DNA of 64,000 nucleotides from Halarcobacter ebronensis (GTDB lineage Bacteria > Campylobacterota > Campylobacteria > Campylobacterales > Arcobacteraceae): assembly GCF_013201825.1 (NCBI RefSeq), contig NZ_CP053836.1, forward strand, positions 2,976,001 to 3,040,000. Direction: 5' to 3'. The notes beneath the pieces are model-generated. The model ran no database searches. It was not told the DNA's origin and was given only the letters and a program-made list of their open reading frames with translations. Made by a program: the position numbers and the translations under genes. This document shows positions 1-8,909 of this stretch, one piece after another (the stretch's first letter is position 1; each line of letters begins with the position of its first letter).

Positions 1-456
1 TCTTTTTACAAGATTTAACTGTTGAGCTAAATCTATTTTGAAAAACTGATCTTGAAGATACTCCAAATGATCCGTATAACTTTTGATTTCTGGAAGCACA
101 AAATCCATTGAACCTTTTTCCAAAAACTTTAAATATGCAGGTGACAGTGTAACAGCTGAATTTAAAAGTTCTAACTGTGACATATCACTAAGTTTTATAT
201 GATCAAAACTATTTTGAACTAACCATCCAAGTCCAAGCAAGGATTTTATCTCTTTTATATGAGCTAAGTGTTCAAACTTTTTCAAATCATAGAACTCAGC
301 TAATATATCTATAACAATCAAAGTATCTCTACCTAAAATATACTCTTTTGTAATATATTGTAAGATTTTTGCTTCTGCTTTTGAGCACTTTAAGTGTTTA
401 AAAAATGTAGTTTTTTCTACATTTTCAGCTTTTATATAATCTATAATCTCATTCAT
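1..456 (-). CDS. Partial protein of unknown function (N-terminal 152 codons)
   Basis: A reading frame opens at ATG 456 and runs without a stop off the left edge, so only the N-terminal 152 codons are visible. Its ATG overlaps the stop of the upstream small membrane protein (TCAT on the plus strand, ATGA in the coding sense), which implies translational coupling in one operon. The visible part is mostly helical and charged, with no signal peptide, membrane segment or nucleotide-binding loop. I do not recognise the family. An AAA-type ATPase with an N-terminal helical domain is possible, but the ATPase core would lie outside the window. The gene is real to judge from the open frame and coupling; the function is unknown. 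Confidence 0.6.
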   Translation of the reverse strand, partial: MNEIIDYIKAENVEKTTFFKHLKCSKAEAKILQYITKEYILGRDTLIVIDILAEFYDLKKFEHLAHIKEIKSLLGLGWLVQNSFDHIKLSDMSQLELLNSAVTLSPAYLKFLEKGSMDFVLPEIKSYTDHLEYLQDQFFKIDLAQQLNLVKR

Positions 457-806
457 TGATTCAGTTTTTCCTTTAACTCATTGTAGAATTTTTCTTTATT
501 TAGTTTATCTTTAAATTCAATTTCGTAGTCATCATTTATTATAATTGTTAGTGCTCTATCATCAAGTTTTTTTATATCTTTTAACTTTATACTTTTTTTA
601 TTGTTTTTTAAATCTACTTCAAAACTATTTTCAACTTCCATCACCTCATCGCCACAAATTCCCTTGTAACTACCTTTAGAATAAACAATATTTTCACACT
701 TCTTATCCTTGAAATGATCTTCAATTTTGTGCATATTTGAACTATCCATCATATTTAAAACTATTACAATGGTTGCCACAATTCCTACTAAAATCATAAA
801 AATCAT
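453..806 (-). CDS. Small single-pass membrane protein, unknown function
   Basis: 117 residues. The first 20 or so (MIFMILVGIVATIVIVLNMM) form one hydrophobic helix. A charged soluble part follows, with many Lys, Asp and Glu and a Cys pair (KKCENIV and GICGDE). A longer reading from TTG 818 is possible, but I place the start at ATG 806 because GGAG sits six bases before it, inside the longer reading. It overlaps the next gene by four bases. No family recognised. A PH-like or beta-rich C-terminal half is conceivable from its alternating pattern, but that is only inference. Confidence 0.6.
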   Translation of the reverse strand: MIFMILVGIVATIVIVLNMMDSSNMHKIEDHFKDKKCENIVYSKGSYKGICGDEVMEVENSFEVDLKNNKKSIKLKDIKKLDDRALTIIINDDYEIEFKDKLNKEKFYNELKEKLNQ

Positions 807-870
807 AAAAAACTCCAATTCAATTAAACATCTTATATATTACTACAATTTCTTTAAATCTATTCAATAT

Positions 871-907
871 CTGGTGTACTTTTTGTAACCAGCAAGTAGT
901 TCTACTT
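871..907 (-). terminator. Two small hairpins after the AEC transporter gene
   Basis: Just past the stop of the transporter gene (minus strand) lies AAGTAG-TT-CTACTT (894-907), followed by an imperfect stem with arms CTGGT (871-875) and ACCAG (888-892). Neither has a strong U run on the minus strand, so this is a plausible but weak terminator. Confidence 0.35.
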
Positions 908-1831
908 TTAGTTTAGATATTGTAAAAAACCTAAAATAAATGAAACAGTAAAGAGAGAAAAAAGTGTCTCAAAAGTGATAATAGAAGCCATAAGATTTGT
1001 ATCTCCTCCAAGCTGTCTAGCTAAAATAAAAGAGGAAGATGCTGTTGGCATTGCTGCAAAAATTACAAGTATTGTCATTAAAGAAGAATCAAGAGAAAAA
1101 AGTTCTCCAATAAAAAACATCACTAAAGGCATAAGAATAAGTTTTAGTGCTGAAGAGATTATTAACTCCAATTTTGCTTCTTTTACTGAGTTTAAATCTA
1201 AAGCAAATCCAATTGACAAAAGTCCAAGAGGAAGTGCTGTTGCACTAAGTATCTCTAAAAATTTAACTGCAACAATTGGCATATAAAAATCAAAATAGTT
1301 TATTCCTCCGCCAATTAGACAAGCTACAATCAAAGGATTCTTTACGATTGATTTAATCATACCCATAAAGGTTGCTTTTGTATCATTTACATAAAAAGCA
1401 AAAACAGTTATGCATATTACATTTATAATTGGTATTGCAAAGGTTATAAGAAGTGCAGCTAATGCTATACCTTCATCCCCTAAAATTGCAGAGACTAGAC
1501 CTAAAAAAACATAAGTATTAAATCTAATAGCACCTTGAACAACTGAACTAAAAGCAGCCCCTGAAGATTTCATCTTAAAGTTTATTATTATACTTATAAC
1601 AAGAATGGCAAAAATCGCTAATATTCCAGTTACAACAAAATCAAAAGCTTCAAGATTGTTCAAGTTTGCAGTTGAGAGTTTAAAAACCAAAAGCGCTGGC
1701 ATAAGAATAAAATATGTCAATTTATCTGCATTCTTCCAAAATTCGGAAGAGGGAAAATCAATTTTTTTAAATGAAAATCCTGTTAAAATAAGTAAAAATA
1801 TTGGAATAAGTGCAGTTAAAATATGTTCCAT
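908..1831 (-). CDS. AEC-family (auxin efflux carrier-like) permease
   Basis: 307 residues with about ten hydrophobic helices spread over the whole length. It opens with MEHILTALIPIFLLILTGF and ends with MPTASSSFILARQLGGD followed by a last helix. Both are typical of the AEC / YfdV-like inner-membrane transporters, which in bacteria are assigned to malonate, malate or other organic-acid transport. The length matches the family (300-320). The ATG at 1831 is preceded by AGAAGAG. The gene stands alone, with no neighbour suggesting a substrate, so the substrate is undetermined. Confidence 0.8.
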   Translation of the reverse strand: MEHILTALIPIFLLILTGFSFKKIDFPSSEFWKNADKLTYFILMPALLVFKLSTANLNNLEAFDFVVTGILAIFAILVISIIINFKMKSSGAAFSSVVQGAIRFNTYVFLGLVSAILGDEGIALAALLITFAIPIINVICITVFAFYVNDTKATFMGMIKSIVKNPLIVACLIGGGINYFDFYMPIVAVKFLEILSATALPLGLLSIGFALDLNSVKEAKLELIISSALKLILMPLVMFFIGELFSLDSSLMTILVIFAAMPTASSSFILARQLGGDTNLMASIITFETLFSLFTVSFILGFLQYLN

Positions 1832-1920
1832 AAACTCTTCTATTAAAAAATTAAAGAGAAATTATATCTTATCTTTTTTGAAAATAATAATTTTATACTC
1901 TCTTTTGTAGTTTGCAAAGA

Positions 1921-2430
1921 TTAAATCTTTGCAAGCTTTCCTAACTGTTCTAAAATATTGTTTGCACTCTCTTCATTTAGAGGTTTATCATAACTTGTTA
2001 AAAGCTCTCTTCCTAAAACATTTGCACCCATATGGATAAACTGCAATCTCATTGCTTGAAGAACTTTTGTTCCTCCTCCACCACTATGTGTTGCTAGTGC
2101 TACAAATTTCTCATTAAAAGTCTCTCTCCAATCTTTTGTTGCCCTTGAAGACCAAGATATAGCATTATTTAGAACAGGAGGCATAACACCATTATATTCA
2201 GGAGCAACAATAATAAAAGCTTTGAAACCAGCAATCTTTTCTACTAACTCTTTTGCCGCTTGAGGAATACCATTTTTCTCCTCTTCTATTGTGTTATATA
2301 AAGGGAGATTTAGACTAACTAAATCAATAATCTCGCTTTTTAATCCTTGTGCATCCCCTAGCTCTTTAAGTTTTTGAGCCAATAGAAGATTGTTGTTTGA
2401 ACTTGCTACTAAAATACCTATTGTAGACAT
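1921..2430 (-). CDS. NADPH-dependent FMN reductase family protein
   Basis: 169 residues, flavodoxin-like fold. The N-terminus MSTIGILVASSNNNLLLAQKL is the FMN-phosphate loop, and VAPEYNGVMPPVLNNAISW is the characteristic FMN_red motif (PEYNGxxPxxLKNAIDW). It probably reduces FMN, quinones or azo compounds in the cytosol with NAD(P)H. A reading from TTG 2451 is possible, but AAGAAGGA lies seven bases ahead of ATG 2430, inside that longer version, so I take ATG 2430. Single gene; physiological substrate unknown. Confidence 0.82.
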   Translation of the reverse strand: MSTIGILVASSNNNLLLAQKLKELGDAQGLKSEIIDLVSLNLPLYNTIEEEKNGIPQAAKELVEKIAGFKAFIIVAPEYNGVMPPVLNNAISWSSRATKDWRETFNEKFVALATHSGGGGTKVLQAMRLQFIHMGANVLGRELLTSYDKPLNEESANNILEQLGKLAKI

Positions 2431-2555
2431 TAAAAATCCTTCTTTTTTCAATAAAAGTGCATTTTATAACTTTTTGTTTAGGTAAAAATTAAATTTACTC
2501 TATAAAAATACAATTCAAGGAATACTATTTGTATAGTCTCCTTTAAAGGATATAT

Positions 2556-2783
2556 ATGAAAAAGCCAAAGAAGCCCTTCAATCCAGATGATTTTTTTACA
2601 ACAACAAAGGTAAAAGATATAGCTGTAAAATTTGAACATCTTTATAAAATGAATTTCAAAGAAACAAGCTTAAATGATGAGCTAATAAAACTAAACTATG
2701 AAATTATTTCAAAAGAGTATAAAGATTTTATGGCAAGTTCACTAGCTGATTATTATGAGTTTGAAGTTGATGAAATAGTTTAA
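2556..2783 (+). CDS. Small hypothetical protein, 75 residues
   Basis: The ORF begins at ATG 2556 behind AAAGGA and ends in TAA, followed by a strong hairpin. The protein is hydrophilic with a Lys/Pro-rich start (MKKPKKPFNPDD) and an acidic C-terminus (YYEFEVDEIV). It has no membrane segment or known motif. The good ribosome site and downstream hairpin make it a likely real gene. I do not recognise the family. Confidence 0.6.
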   Translation: MKKPKKPFNPDDFFTTTKVKDIAVKFEHLYKMNFKETSLNDELIKLNYEIISKEYKDFMASSLADYYEFEVDEIV

Positions 2784-2803
2784 AATTAACTTTATTTTAG
2801 ACC

Positions 2804-2830
2804 TAGACAAAGGAAAAATTCCTTTGTCTA
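2804..2830. terminator. 12-bp perfect hairpin between convergent genes
   Basis: TAGACAAAGGAA - AAA - TTCCTTTGTCTA is a perfect 12-bp stem with a 3-base loop between the convergent 75-residue ORF and the decarboxylase gene. Its right arm contains the TAG stop of the decarboxylase gene (2828-2830). It can serve both strands, although the U-tracts are short. Confidence 0.6.
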
Positions 2831-4189
2831 TATAAGTGTTGCAAGTTTTGCATGTACTGGTATATTTACAGCATTGATATTTGGTTTTTTATTATTATGA
2901 AAATCAAATTTTAGTTTTACTTCTGGTCTAAAGATTAAACAATGGGTTGAACCTCCAAAATGGAACATTCCTAGCTCATCACCTTTTTTGATTTTTTGTC
3001 CCTCTTTTACAGTAATTTCACAAGATGATACTTCTGCCATACCTATTGCTATAAAGCACATTAAGCCTATTTTTGGATTGTCAGCTTCTATAAAAATAAC
3101 AGCTCTAGTTGCAACCGCACTTAGAAAGGGTTGTGAATCATTTGGAGCACTAGGATCTGCTTCTTGTTTATTTACAAAACCATAATATTTGTTTTCTAGA
3201 TAATAAGTTCCATTTACAATAAAAGCTTTTTTTATTTTTCCACCTACTGGAGAGTTCCATCTGTGATAACTTAATGCACTTAAAAATGCTTGATAAACTG
3301 TCCCGCCTTCAAACTCTTTTGCCAAAGGATCAAAGTTCATCATATTTTCTAAAGAGTAAGGTTGTCCTTTTAGCCAAAACTTTGCATCTTTTTTTACATC
3401 TTTTACAACTTGTAGAGGCGCAGATTCGCAAGCATTTACTATTATATCTTCACCCTTTGCTATTGGTCTTACTCCTTCTTTGAATTTTCTTGTAAAAAAA
3501 TCATCCCAAGATTTAAATCCATAATATTTATCTTCAGGATCACACTCAAATATATCTTCAAACTTTTTTTCATTACAATTTTTTTGATCTTTCTCTTTTA
3601 TAGCTTCACAAGCCACTTTTACCATCTCTTTTTTAGCTGGTGCACTTAACCAAGCAATTACTTCAGGAGTCTTTTTTGGATAATTATCCACTAAAACATA
3701 TCTTGAATCTTTACTTACAAGGTATTTGCTCCAATATTCAAGAATCTTTTTAAACTGTTGGTTCACCAAACTATTTGCAAAAAAATCATAACCAAAACTT
3801 GTAGCCATAGGCCAATCAAGAAGGGCATTTATAGGAAACCCTATAAGACCACAAGGCTCCAAATCTCCTTTTTTATCTTTGCACACAGTAAACTGCGGCG
3901 CTTGGGTCATAATACCATTTAATAGAATTAAAAACTCATTAAAATCTTTTACCTCAGAAGTTCCAAGTGGAGTTTTTTCTCGCCAGATTCTAGCTTCTGT
4001 GAACATTGCAGCAGCAGTAGCATTTAAAACCGAATCATTTTCAACCATCTGCTTAAAATCTTTTATTGGTTTTATCAAAGGTTTATTTTGTTTATAAACC
4101 TCCATTTTTAACTCTACTATCCACGCATCAATATGCTCTGTTTGAGAAGGAAGCCAGCCACCAGCCCTAATCTTTTTTAAGTGATTCAT
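2828..4189 (-). CDS. Phosphatidylserine decarboxylase-like pyruvoyl enzyme, long form
   Basis: 453 residues, much longer than the usual bacterial Psd (about 220-290). The C-terminal half carries the Psd core. SYHRWNSPVGG contains the His of the family, and MFHFGGSTHCLIF holds the self-cleavage motif GGST at 412-415, where Ser414 would become the pyruvoyl group. The N-terminal roughly 190 residues resemble the extra domain of the fungal/bacterial Psd-like group that also includes the Psilocybe tryptophan decarboxylase PsiD. The substrate may therefore be phosphatidylserine or an aromatic amino acid. ATG 4189 follows AAAGGA. There is no signal peptide. It stands alone next to the restriction locus. 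Confidence 0.75.
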   Translation of the reverse strand: MNHLKKIRAGGWLPSQTEHIDAWIVELKMEVYKQNKPLIKPIKDFKQMVENDSVLNATAAAMFTEARIWREKTPLGTSEVKDFNEFLILLNGIMTQAPQFTVCKDKKGDLEPCGLIGFPINALLDWPMATSFGYDFFANSLVNQQFKKILEYWSKYLVSKDSRYVLVDNYPKKTPEVIAWLSAPAKKEMVKVACEAIKEKDQKNCNEKKFEDIFECDPEDKYYGFKSWDDFFTRKFKEGVRPIAKGEDIIVNACESAPLQVVKDVKKDAKFWLKGQPYSLENMMNFDPLAKEFEGGTVYQAFLSALSYHRWNSPVGGKIKKAFIVNGTYYLENKYYGFVNKQEADPSAPNDSQPFLSAVATRAVIFIEADNPKIGLMCFIAIGMAEVSSCEITVKEGQKIKKGDELGMFHFGGSTHCLIFRPEVKLKFDFHNNKKPNINAVNIPVHAKLATLI

Positions 4190-4407
4190 AACTATTCCTT
4201 TATAAAAATTGTTTAATTACACAATAACACTTTACTTACTTAACAGTTTTATTATAAACCATAAAGTTCACAATTTACGTCACAGAATATAATGGTTTTA
4301 TAAATATAAGAGATTTTCATCAAAAAATGTAAAGTTAAAAAAAGGAAAAAAATTTTTAGTAAAAAAGTATTTCTACTTCTTCACTAATTCAGTTTTAAAA
4401 TTATAAG
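4190..4407. other. Intergenic region, 218 bp
   Basis: This AT-rich spacer separates the start of the decarboxylase gene from the end of hsdR. It must hold the decarboxylase promoter. An imperfect inverted repeat (ATAAACCAT ... ATGGTTTTAT, about 4253-4302) surrounds a short less AT-rich core with two TGTGA half-sites on the minus strand. I cannot assign a regulator. No ORF seen. Confidence 0.4.
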
Positions 4408-7400
4408 TTAAATATTTTCTTCATCTTTTAGACAACTCAATTCAACCTGCTTTATCACTAAAGCTAAAGCTTCTACTGCATTGTCTGGTGGATATTTATA
4501 TTTTTTAAGAAGTCTTTTTACTTCTCTTCTCATTCTAGCTCTTGTGTTCTCTTTGTATTGCCAATCTATTGTTTTAGAATTTTGAATTGTTTTTGTAAGT
4601 TCTACAGCTAACTCTTTTAGGACACTTTCACCCATAGCTTCTTTTACAGTATCAAACTTTGTTAATGCATCATAAAATGATTTTTCTTCATCTGTTAGTC
4701 CCAGTTCATTCCCTTTTAGAAAATCTTCCATCATATCTTTTGACATTTTTAAAAGTTCATCTATCACTTCTGCATTTGTAAGCGCTTTGTTATTGTATTT
4801 ATTCATCACTTCATTCATCAGAAATGAGAATTTTTCACTCTGAACTAAGTTTGTTTTTTCATACGCTTTTATTTTATTTGATAATAATCTTTTTAGAAGT
4901 TCTAGGGCTATATTTTTTCTTTTCATTGAAGATATCTCTTTTAGAAACTCTTCATTAAAAATATCTAACTCACTTTGTTTGATACCTAAAATATCATTAA
5001 GTTCTAAAATTGAATCTTTTTGAATAGAGTCTTTTACTAAACTTAGAACTCTTTGATTTATCTCTTTTAGATTAAACTCTTTCCCCTCTAACTTATTTAA
5101 AGCACTTTTTACTGCTTTAAAATAAGCAATCTCTAGTTTCATATCATCATCAAGCATTGAGTTACAAAGTGTTTGGGCTGCGTTTAATTCACTAACTTTT
5201 TTATTAAACTCTTTTTTTATATTTTCTTCACCATAACTCTCTATTAAAACATGTTCTACACCATCACCAATAAGAGTTAATCTATCTTTATCACTTCCGC
5301 TTTTAAATCCACTATAATCAAAAGCAGAAAAAAGTTTTCTCAAAAAAGTTAGAGCATCTTCTAGCTTATGAAAAGCCGCATCAAGGTTTAGTTCAACTTT
5401 ATCTACATCTCTTCTTGTATATGTTTGTAACGCCTCTTTTAATGATCCCATAATTCCTATATAGTCAACTACAAGTCCACCTACTTTGTCTTTAAAAACC
5501 CTATTTACTCTGGCTATTGCTTGCATTAGATTGTGTGACTTCATAGGTTTATCAATATACATTGTACTCATAGAGGGCACATCAAAACCTGTAAGCCACA
5601 TATCCACGACAATCACTATTTTTAATTCATCATTTATGTCTTTAATTCTTTTTGCTAAATAAACCCTATCATCTTTTGTGGTTTCATATTTTTTTAAAAG
5701 TTCATCATCACTTGCACTTGATGTCATAACAACTTTTATTTTCCCCTTATCCATATCATCACTATGCCAATTTGGACGAAGCTTTATAATTTGCTCATAA
5801 AGATTAACTGCTATTTTTCTATTCATACAAACTATCATTGCTTTGTCTAAAAACTTTGATGCAAGGATAATCTCTCTATTTTCATAGTGAGTTACTATAT
5901 CCATAGCTAACATTTCCAGTCTATGGGTATCTCCCACTATCTCTTCTAGCTTTGTGAATTTTCTTTTTGATTCATCAAGAAGCTCTATGGGAGCACCTTC
6001 ATCTTCTAGTTTTTCATACTCTTCATCAATCTCATTTAAAACTTTTTCATCTAGTTTTAGTTTTGCTATTCTACTTTCATAATATATCTTTACAGTTGAG
6101 CCATCTTCTACAGCTTGGGTCATATCATAGATATCAACCTCATCTCCAAAAATTTCCCTTGTGGATTTATCACTATTTTCTATTGGAGTTCCTGTAAAAC
6201 CTATAAGAGTTGCATTTGGTAAGGCATCTCTAATATGTTTGGCATATCCATAGCTTATTTTCCCTGTTTTTGTGTCAACCTTTGCTTCCAAGCCATATTG
6301 ACTTCTATGGGCTTCATCTGCTATAAGTATAATATCTCTTCTATCACTTAGACACTCTATTTGTACCTCATCATCTTTTAGAGCAAATTTTTGAATTGTT
6401 GTAAATATTATCCCTCCACTTTCTCTATTTAACTTCTCTCTTAAATCATCTTTATCTTCTATTTGTATTGGTGTTTGTCTTAAGATACTATTTGCTTTTG
6501 AAAAAGTAGTAAATAGTTGCATATCTAAGTCATTTCTATCAGTTAGTATTATTACCGTAGGGTTTTTTAAAGCTTGTATGATAGAGCTTGTATAAAATAC
6601 CATAGAGAGTGATTTTCCACTTCCTTGTGTATGCCAAACAAGACCTGCTTTTTTTGATTTCTCTAAAATTGAGTTTACCGTAGAATCCACTGCTTTTTTT
6701 ACTGCAAAATATTGATGATAGGCACTTAATATCTTTGTGCTTTTTACCCCATCTTCTACAAAAACAATAAAGTTTTTTATGATATCTAAAAGTCTACTTT
6801 TTTCAAACATTCCTAAAAGTAAAGTTTCTATTTGAATATGTGAGTTTAATTTTACTCCATCGACACTTTTCCAAGCACTAAATCTCTCAAAATTTGAGCT
6901 TATAGTTCCAGCTTTGGCATTTACTCCATCACTTATCACCAGAAAAGCATTTGTATTAAATAGACTTGGAACCTTTTGTTTGTACGTTTGTAATTGATTA
7001 TAAGCTTTTTCACACCCTACTTTTTCATTTGACAAGGATTTTAGCTCAAAAACAACCAAAGGCAATCCATTTATAAAAACTATTAAATCAGGTCGTCTCT
7101 CATCAAACTCTACGATAGTAAACTGATTGACTATCAAGAATTCATTTTTTGAAATATCTTTAAAATCAAAAAGATATACCTTGTCCCCTTTGTCATTTCC
7201 ATCTTTATCTTTATAGACAACATCTACACCTTCTACTAAATACTTATGAAAGGTCTTGTTATTTTCGCTCATCATCGGTGAGTTTGGGTGAATAATTTGT
7301 TTGAATACATCTTCTAAAATATCTTTTGCAATAGTAGGATTAATCCTTTTTAAGCTTTCAAAAAATTTCTCTTTTAAAATAACTTCATGAAAATCATCCC

Positions 7401-7518
7401 TAGCACTCTCTACTGCTTCAGGAGCTATATCTATACCACTTTTATACTCATAAGCCAAATCATTTTCAAAGATTTGTATTATTGCTTGTTCTAAATTATC
7501 TTCGTAAAAGTTATTCAT
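4408..7518 (-). CDS. hsdR: Type I restriction enzyme, R subunit
   Basis: 1036 residues, normal for HsdR. The N-terminal PD-(D/E)XK nuclease has Asp144 and Glu158-x-Lys160 in RPDLIVFINGLPLVVFELK. The SF2 translocase follows: TQGSGKS (297-303), DEAH (401-404), FTGTP (441-445) and the motif VI region QAIARVNRVFKDK. The C-terminal helical part binds the M subunit. It cuts DNA after ATP-driven translocation when the HsdMS target is unmethylated. It is the last gene of the operon; its ATG overlaps the stop of a 50-codon ORF (TAATG), so its translation is probably coupled to that ORF. No frameshift seen; it appears intact. Confidence 0.95.
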   Translation of the reverse strand: MNNFYEDNLEQAIIQIFENDLAYEYKSGIDIAPEAVESARDDFHEVILKEKFFESLKRINPTIAKDILEDVFKQIIHPNSPMMSENNKTFHKYLVEGVDVVYKDKDGNDKGDKVYLFDFKDISKNEFLIVNQFTIVEFDERRPDLIVFINGLPLVVFELKSLSNEKVGCEKAYNQLQTYKQKVPSLFNTNAFLVISDGVNAKAGTISSNFERFSAWKSVDGVKLNSHIQIETLLLGMFEKSRLLDIIKNFIVFVEDGVKSTKILSAYHQYFAVKKAVDSTVNSILEKSKKAGLVWHTQGSGKSLSMVFYTSSIIQALKNPTVIILTDRNDLDMQLFTTFSKANSILRQTPIQIEDKDDLREKLNRESGGIIFTTIQKFALKDDEVQIECLSDRRDIILIADEAHRSQYGLEAKVDTKTGKISYGYAKHIRDALPNATLIGFTGTPIENSDKSTREIFGDEVDIYDMTQAVEDGSTVKIYYESRIAKLKLDEKVLNEIDEEYEKLEDEGAPIELLDESKRKFTKLEEIVGDTHRLEMLAMDIVTHYENREIILASKFLDKAMIVCMNRKIAVNLYEQIIKLRPNWHSDDMDKGKIKVVMTSSASDDELLKKYETTKDDRVYLAKRIKDINDELKIVIVVDMWLTGFDVPSMSTMYIDKPMKSHNLMQAIARVNRVFKDKVGGLVVDYIGIMGSLKEALQTYTRRDVDKVELNLDAAFHKLEDALTFLRKLFSAFDYSGFKSGSDKDRLTLIGDGVEHVLIESYGEENIKKEFNKKVSELNAAQTLCNSMLDDDMKLEIAYFKAVKSALNKLEGKEFNLKEINQRVLSLVKDSIQKDSILELNDILGIKQSELDIFNEEFLKEISSMKRKNIALELLKRLLSNKIKAYEKTNLVQSEKFSFLMNEVMNKYNNKALTNAEVIDELLKMSKDMMEDFLKGNELGLTDEEKSFYDALTKFDTVKEAMGESVLKELAVELTKTIQNSKTIDWQYKENTRARMRREVKRLLKKYKYPPDNAVEALALVIKQVELSCLKDEENI

Positions 7519-7670
7519 TAGATTAAAACCCTTTCAATTATAGTAAAGTCCGTACTTAAGTAATTTTTAATCCCATATAAGTAATAATTCTTATGCTCAT
7601 TTACCAAAGATGTAAAAAGAGATGGGGTGCTCGCCTGCCCAAACTGGCGACCATTTTTTATTAAATCCAT
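7518..7670 (-). CDS. 50-residue ORF coupled to hsdR
   Basis: ATG 7670 lies inside the last codons of the preceding nuclease-like gene. TTAGGA stands eight bases before it, and its TAA overlaps the hsdR start as TAATG. The product starts MDLIKNGRQFGQASTPSLF and ends TDFTIIERVLI. It contains a Tyr/Asn-rich stretch and no membrane segment. Codons 7-16 are strikingly GC-rich (7622-7652) compared with everything around. The overlaps at both ends and the ribosome site suggest it is translated. It may be a coupling peptide for hsdR, a small partner of the accessory genes, or the remnant tail of a lost gene. No family recognised. Confidence 0.5.
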   Translation of the reverse strand: MDLIKNGRQFGQASTPSLFTSLVNEHKNYYLYGIKNYLSTDFTIIERVLI

Positions 7671-8209
7671 GTTGACAATCCTAAATTCAAATCACCTGAC
7701 TTTTCATATCTATCTTGATATGTCGATTTATTATAATTATCATCAATATAAAAAGCTGTTACTAAAAAACTACTGTTTCTATTTAGTTTTTCTATAATTA
7801 CAACATAATCATGTGATTTTGCCCAAATATATAAACGAAGTTTTCCTCTATTTTGACCTTCTGTCTCTCTATAAAAAAAAGCAAATATATTTTTTTCAAT
7901 TTTATTAAAATTTTGTATTAGATATTTTATCCATCTTATTCTTTTTGCACGATTTTTATCAAACTTTCTTATTTTTTTTGTTTGCCAAGTTCTTCCTCTA
8001 GGAACTCTAACTTCTTTTTCTCTTGTTATCACATGCCAAAATATCTTAGGTTTACTTTTTTTCATTGAATTCATATCTATATCAATATTATATTGATTAT
8101 TTAAAACTGTTGTATTAGTTATAAAATCATTTTCAAAGTATTTGTATAAAATCTCTAAATTTTCCCTAACTGTTTTAGAGCTATCATATTGAACGATAAG
8201 ACTTGTCAT
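7661..8209 (-). CDS. Predicted small nuclease/toxin-like protein in the hsd operon
   Basis: 182 residues from ATG 8209. That ATG overlaps the stop of the DUF3800 gene as ATGA; a TTG at 8215 would add only two residues. The basic middle part (KKIRKFDKNRAKRIRWIKYLI) is followed by a beta-rich end with RLYIWAKSHDYVVIIEKLN and FLVTAFYIDD. This pattern resembles the phage Barnase-EndoU-ColicinE5/D-RelE-like (PBECR) nuclease group often found beside DUF3800 genes. The assignment rests on the general pattern, not on proven catalytic residues. Given its place between FRG/DUF3800 genes and hsdR, a defence-accessory role is likely. Confidence 0.55.
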   Translation of the reverse strand: MTSLIVQYDSSKTVRENLEILYKYFENDFITNTTVLNNQYNIDIDMNSMKKSKPKIFWHVITREKEVRVPRGRTWQTKKIRKFDKNRAKRIRWIKYLIQNFNKIEKNIFAFFYRETEGQNRGKLRLYIWAKSHDYVVIIEKLNRNSSFLVTAFYIDDNYNKSTYQDRYEKSGDLNLGLSTWI

Positions 8210-8898
8210 CCACAATACCCCGCTTGATGATGAAAGATATTAAACTTTGACTCTTCTCTAGGAGTACTATGCAATAAGTGTTTTTGAGATTTTTCTTCCA
8301 AATAATCATATATAATATTTTTTATTTCACTTTTATGAGACAAATCTGTTCTTTTTTTATAAGCGATAGCTCCTATAAAAAAATCTGCTACTTGGAGAAG
8401 TACAGCTTCATGGGAACGAATCATTTGAAAATAAAGCTCTATATTGTTATGTTTTTTTGCTAATAAAAACTCTTTTAAACTTCCTAACTCTTCAGCACCA
8501 TTTGAATCTTTATAATCAGTATAAATATAATAGCTGTTTTGTTCTTTTAGCATAGGTTCAAAGGCTAAATACATAAGCTTATAATAATACTTATCATGAC
8601 TTCCATTATTGAAAGTCTTATGATCTAATACAGTTTTATCACTACTAATACCTCTAAAACTCAAAAAATTACTTTCAAAGAAATAATCTATTAATGCCTT
8701 GTAAAAAGCTAAACCAGATTTGCTGGCCTTAGTCCATTTTAGCTCATGAAAAGCATTATGTTTATATTTTAAGTATTTAATATATCTAGTGGCTTCTGTA
8801 AATTTCTCTTTTTCACAAAAGATTGCTCCTCCACCCATAATATTTATACCATCATTCTCTAAGTGGCATGTTTCATCAAAAAATACTTTATATTCCAT
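8206..8898 (-). CDS. DUF3800 domain protein (RNase H-like fold predicted)
   Basis: 230 residues. It begins MEYKVFFDETCH; the early Asp-Glu pair (8-9) is the DUF3800 signature, normally written D-E-S/T. It continues with HELKWTKAS and later HEAVLLQVADFFIGAIAY, the family's C-terminal Asp motif. DUF3800 proteins are predicted nucleases that turn up in defence islands. ATG 8898 follows AAAAGG. The stop overlaps the next start by four bases. The protein looks complete. Confidence 0.8.
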   Translation of the reverse strand: MEYKVFFDETCHLENDGINIMGGGAIFCEKEKFTEATRYIKYLKYKHNAFHELKWTKASKSGLAFYKALIDYFFESNFLSFRGISSDKTVLDHKTFNNGSHDKYYYKLMYLAFEPMLKEQNSYYIYTDYKDSNGAEELGSLKEFLLAKKHNNIELYFQMIRSHEAVLLQVADFFIGAIAYKKRTDLSHKSEIKNIIYDYLEEKSQKHLLHSTPREESKFNIFHHQAGYCG

Positions 8899-8909
8899 TT
8901 TTATACCTT

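Noticed and set aside
975-1286. Plus-strand ORF inside the AEC transporter gene
   Set aside because: It lies antisense to a well-supported membrane protein gene and has no ribosome site or family features; a shadow frame.
4250-4305. CRP/FNR-type box before the decarboxylase gene
   Set aside because: Two TGTGA half-sites occur as a direct repeat, not in the inverted spacing of CRP/FNR sites.
7622-7652. GC-rich patch before hsdR as a small RNA or tRNA fragment
   Set aside because: It cannot fold as a tRNA and it lies within the coding frame of the 50-codon ORF; coding is the simpler explanation.
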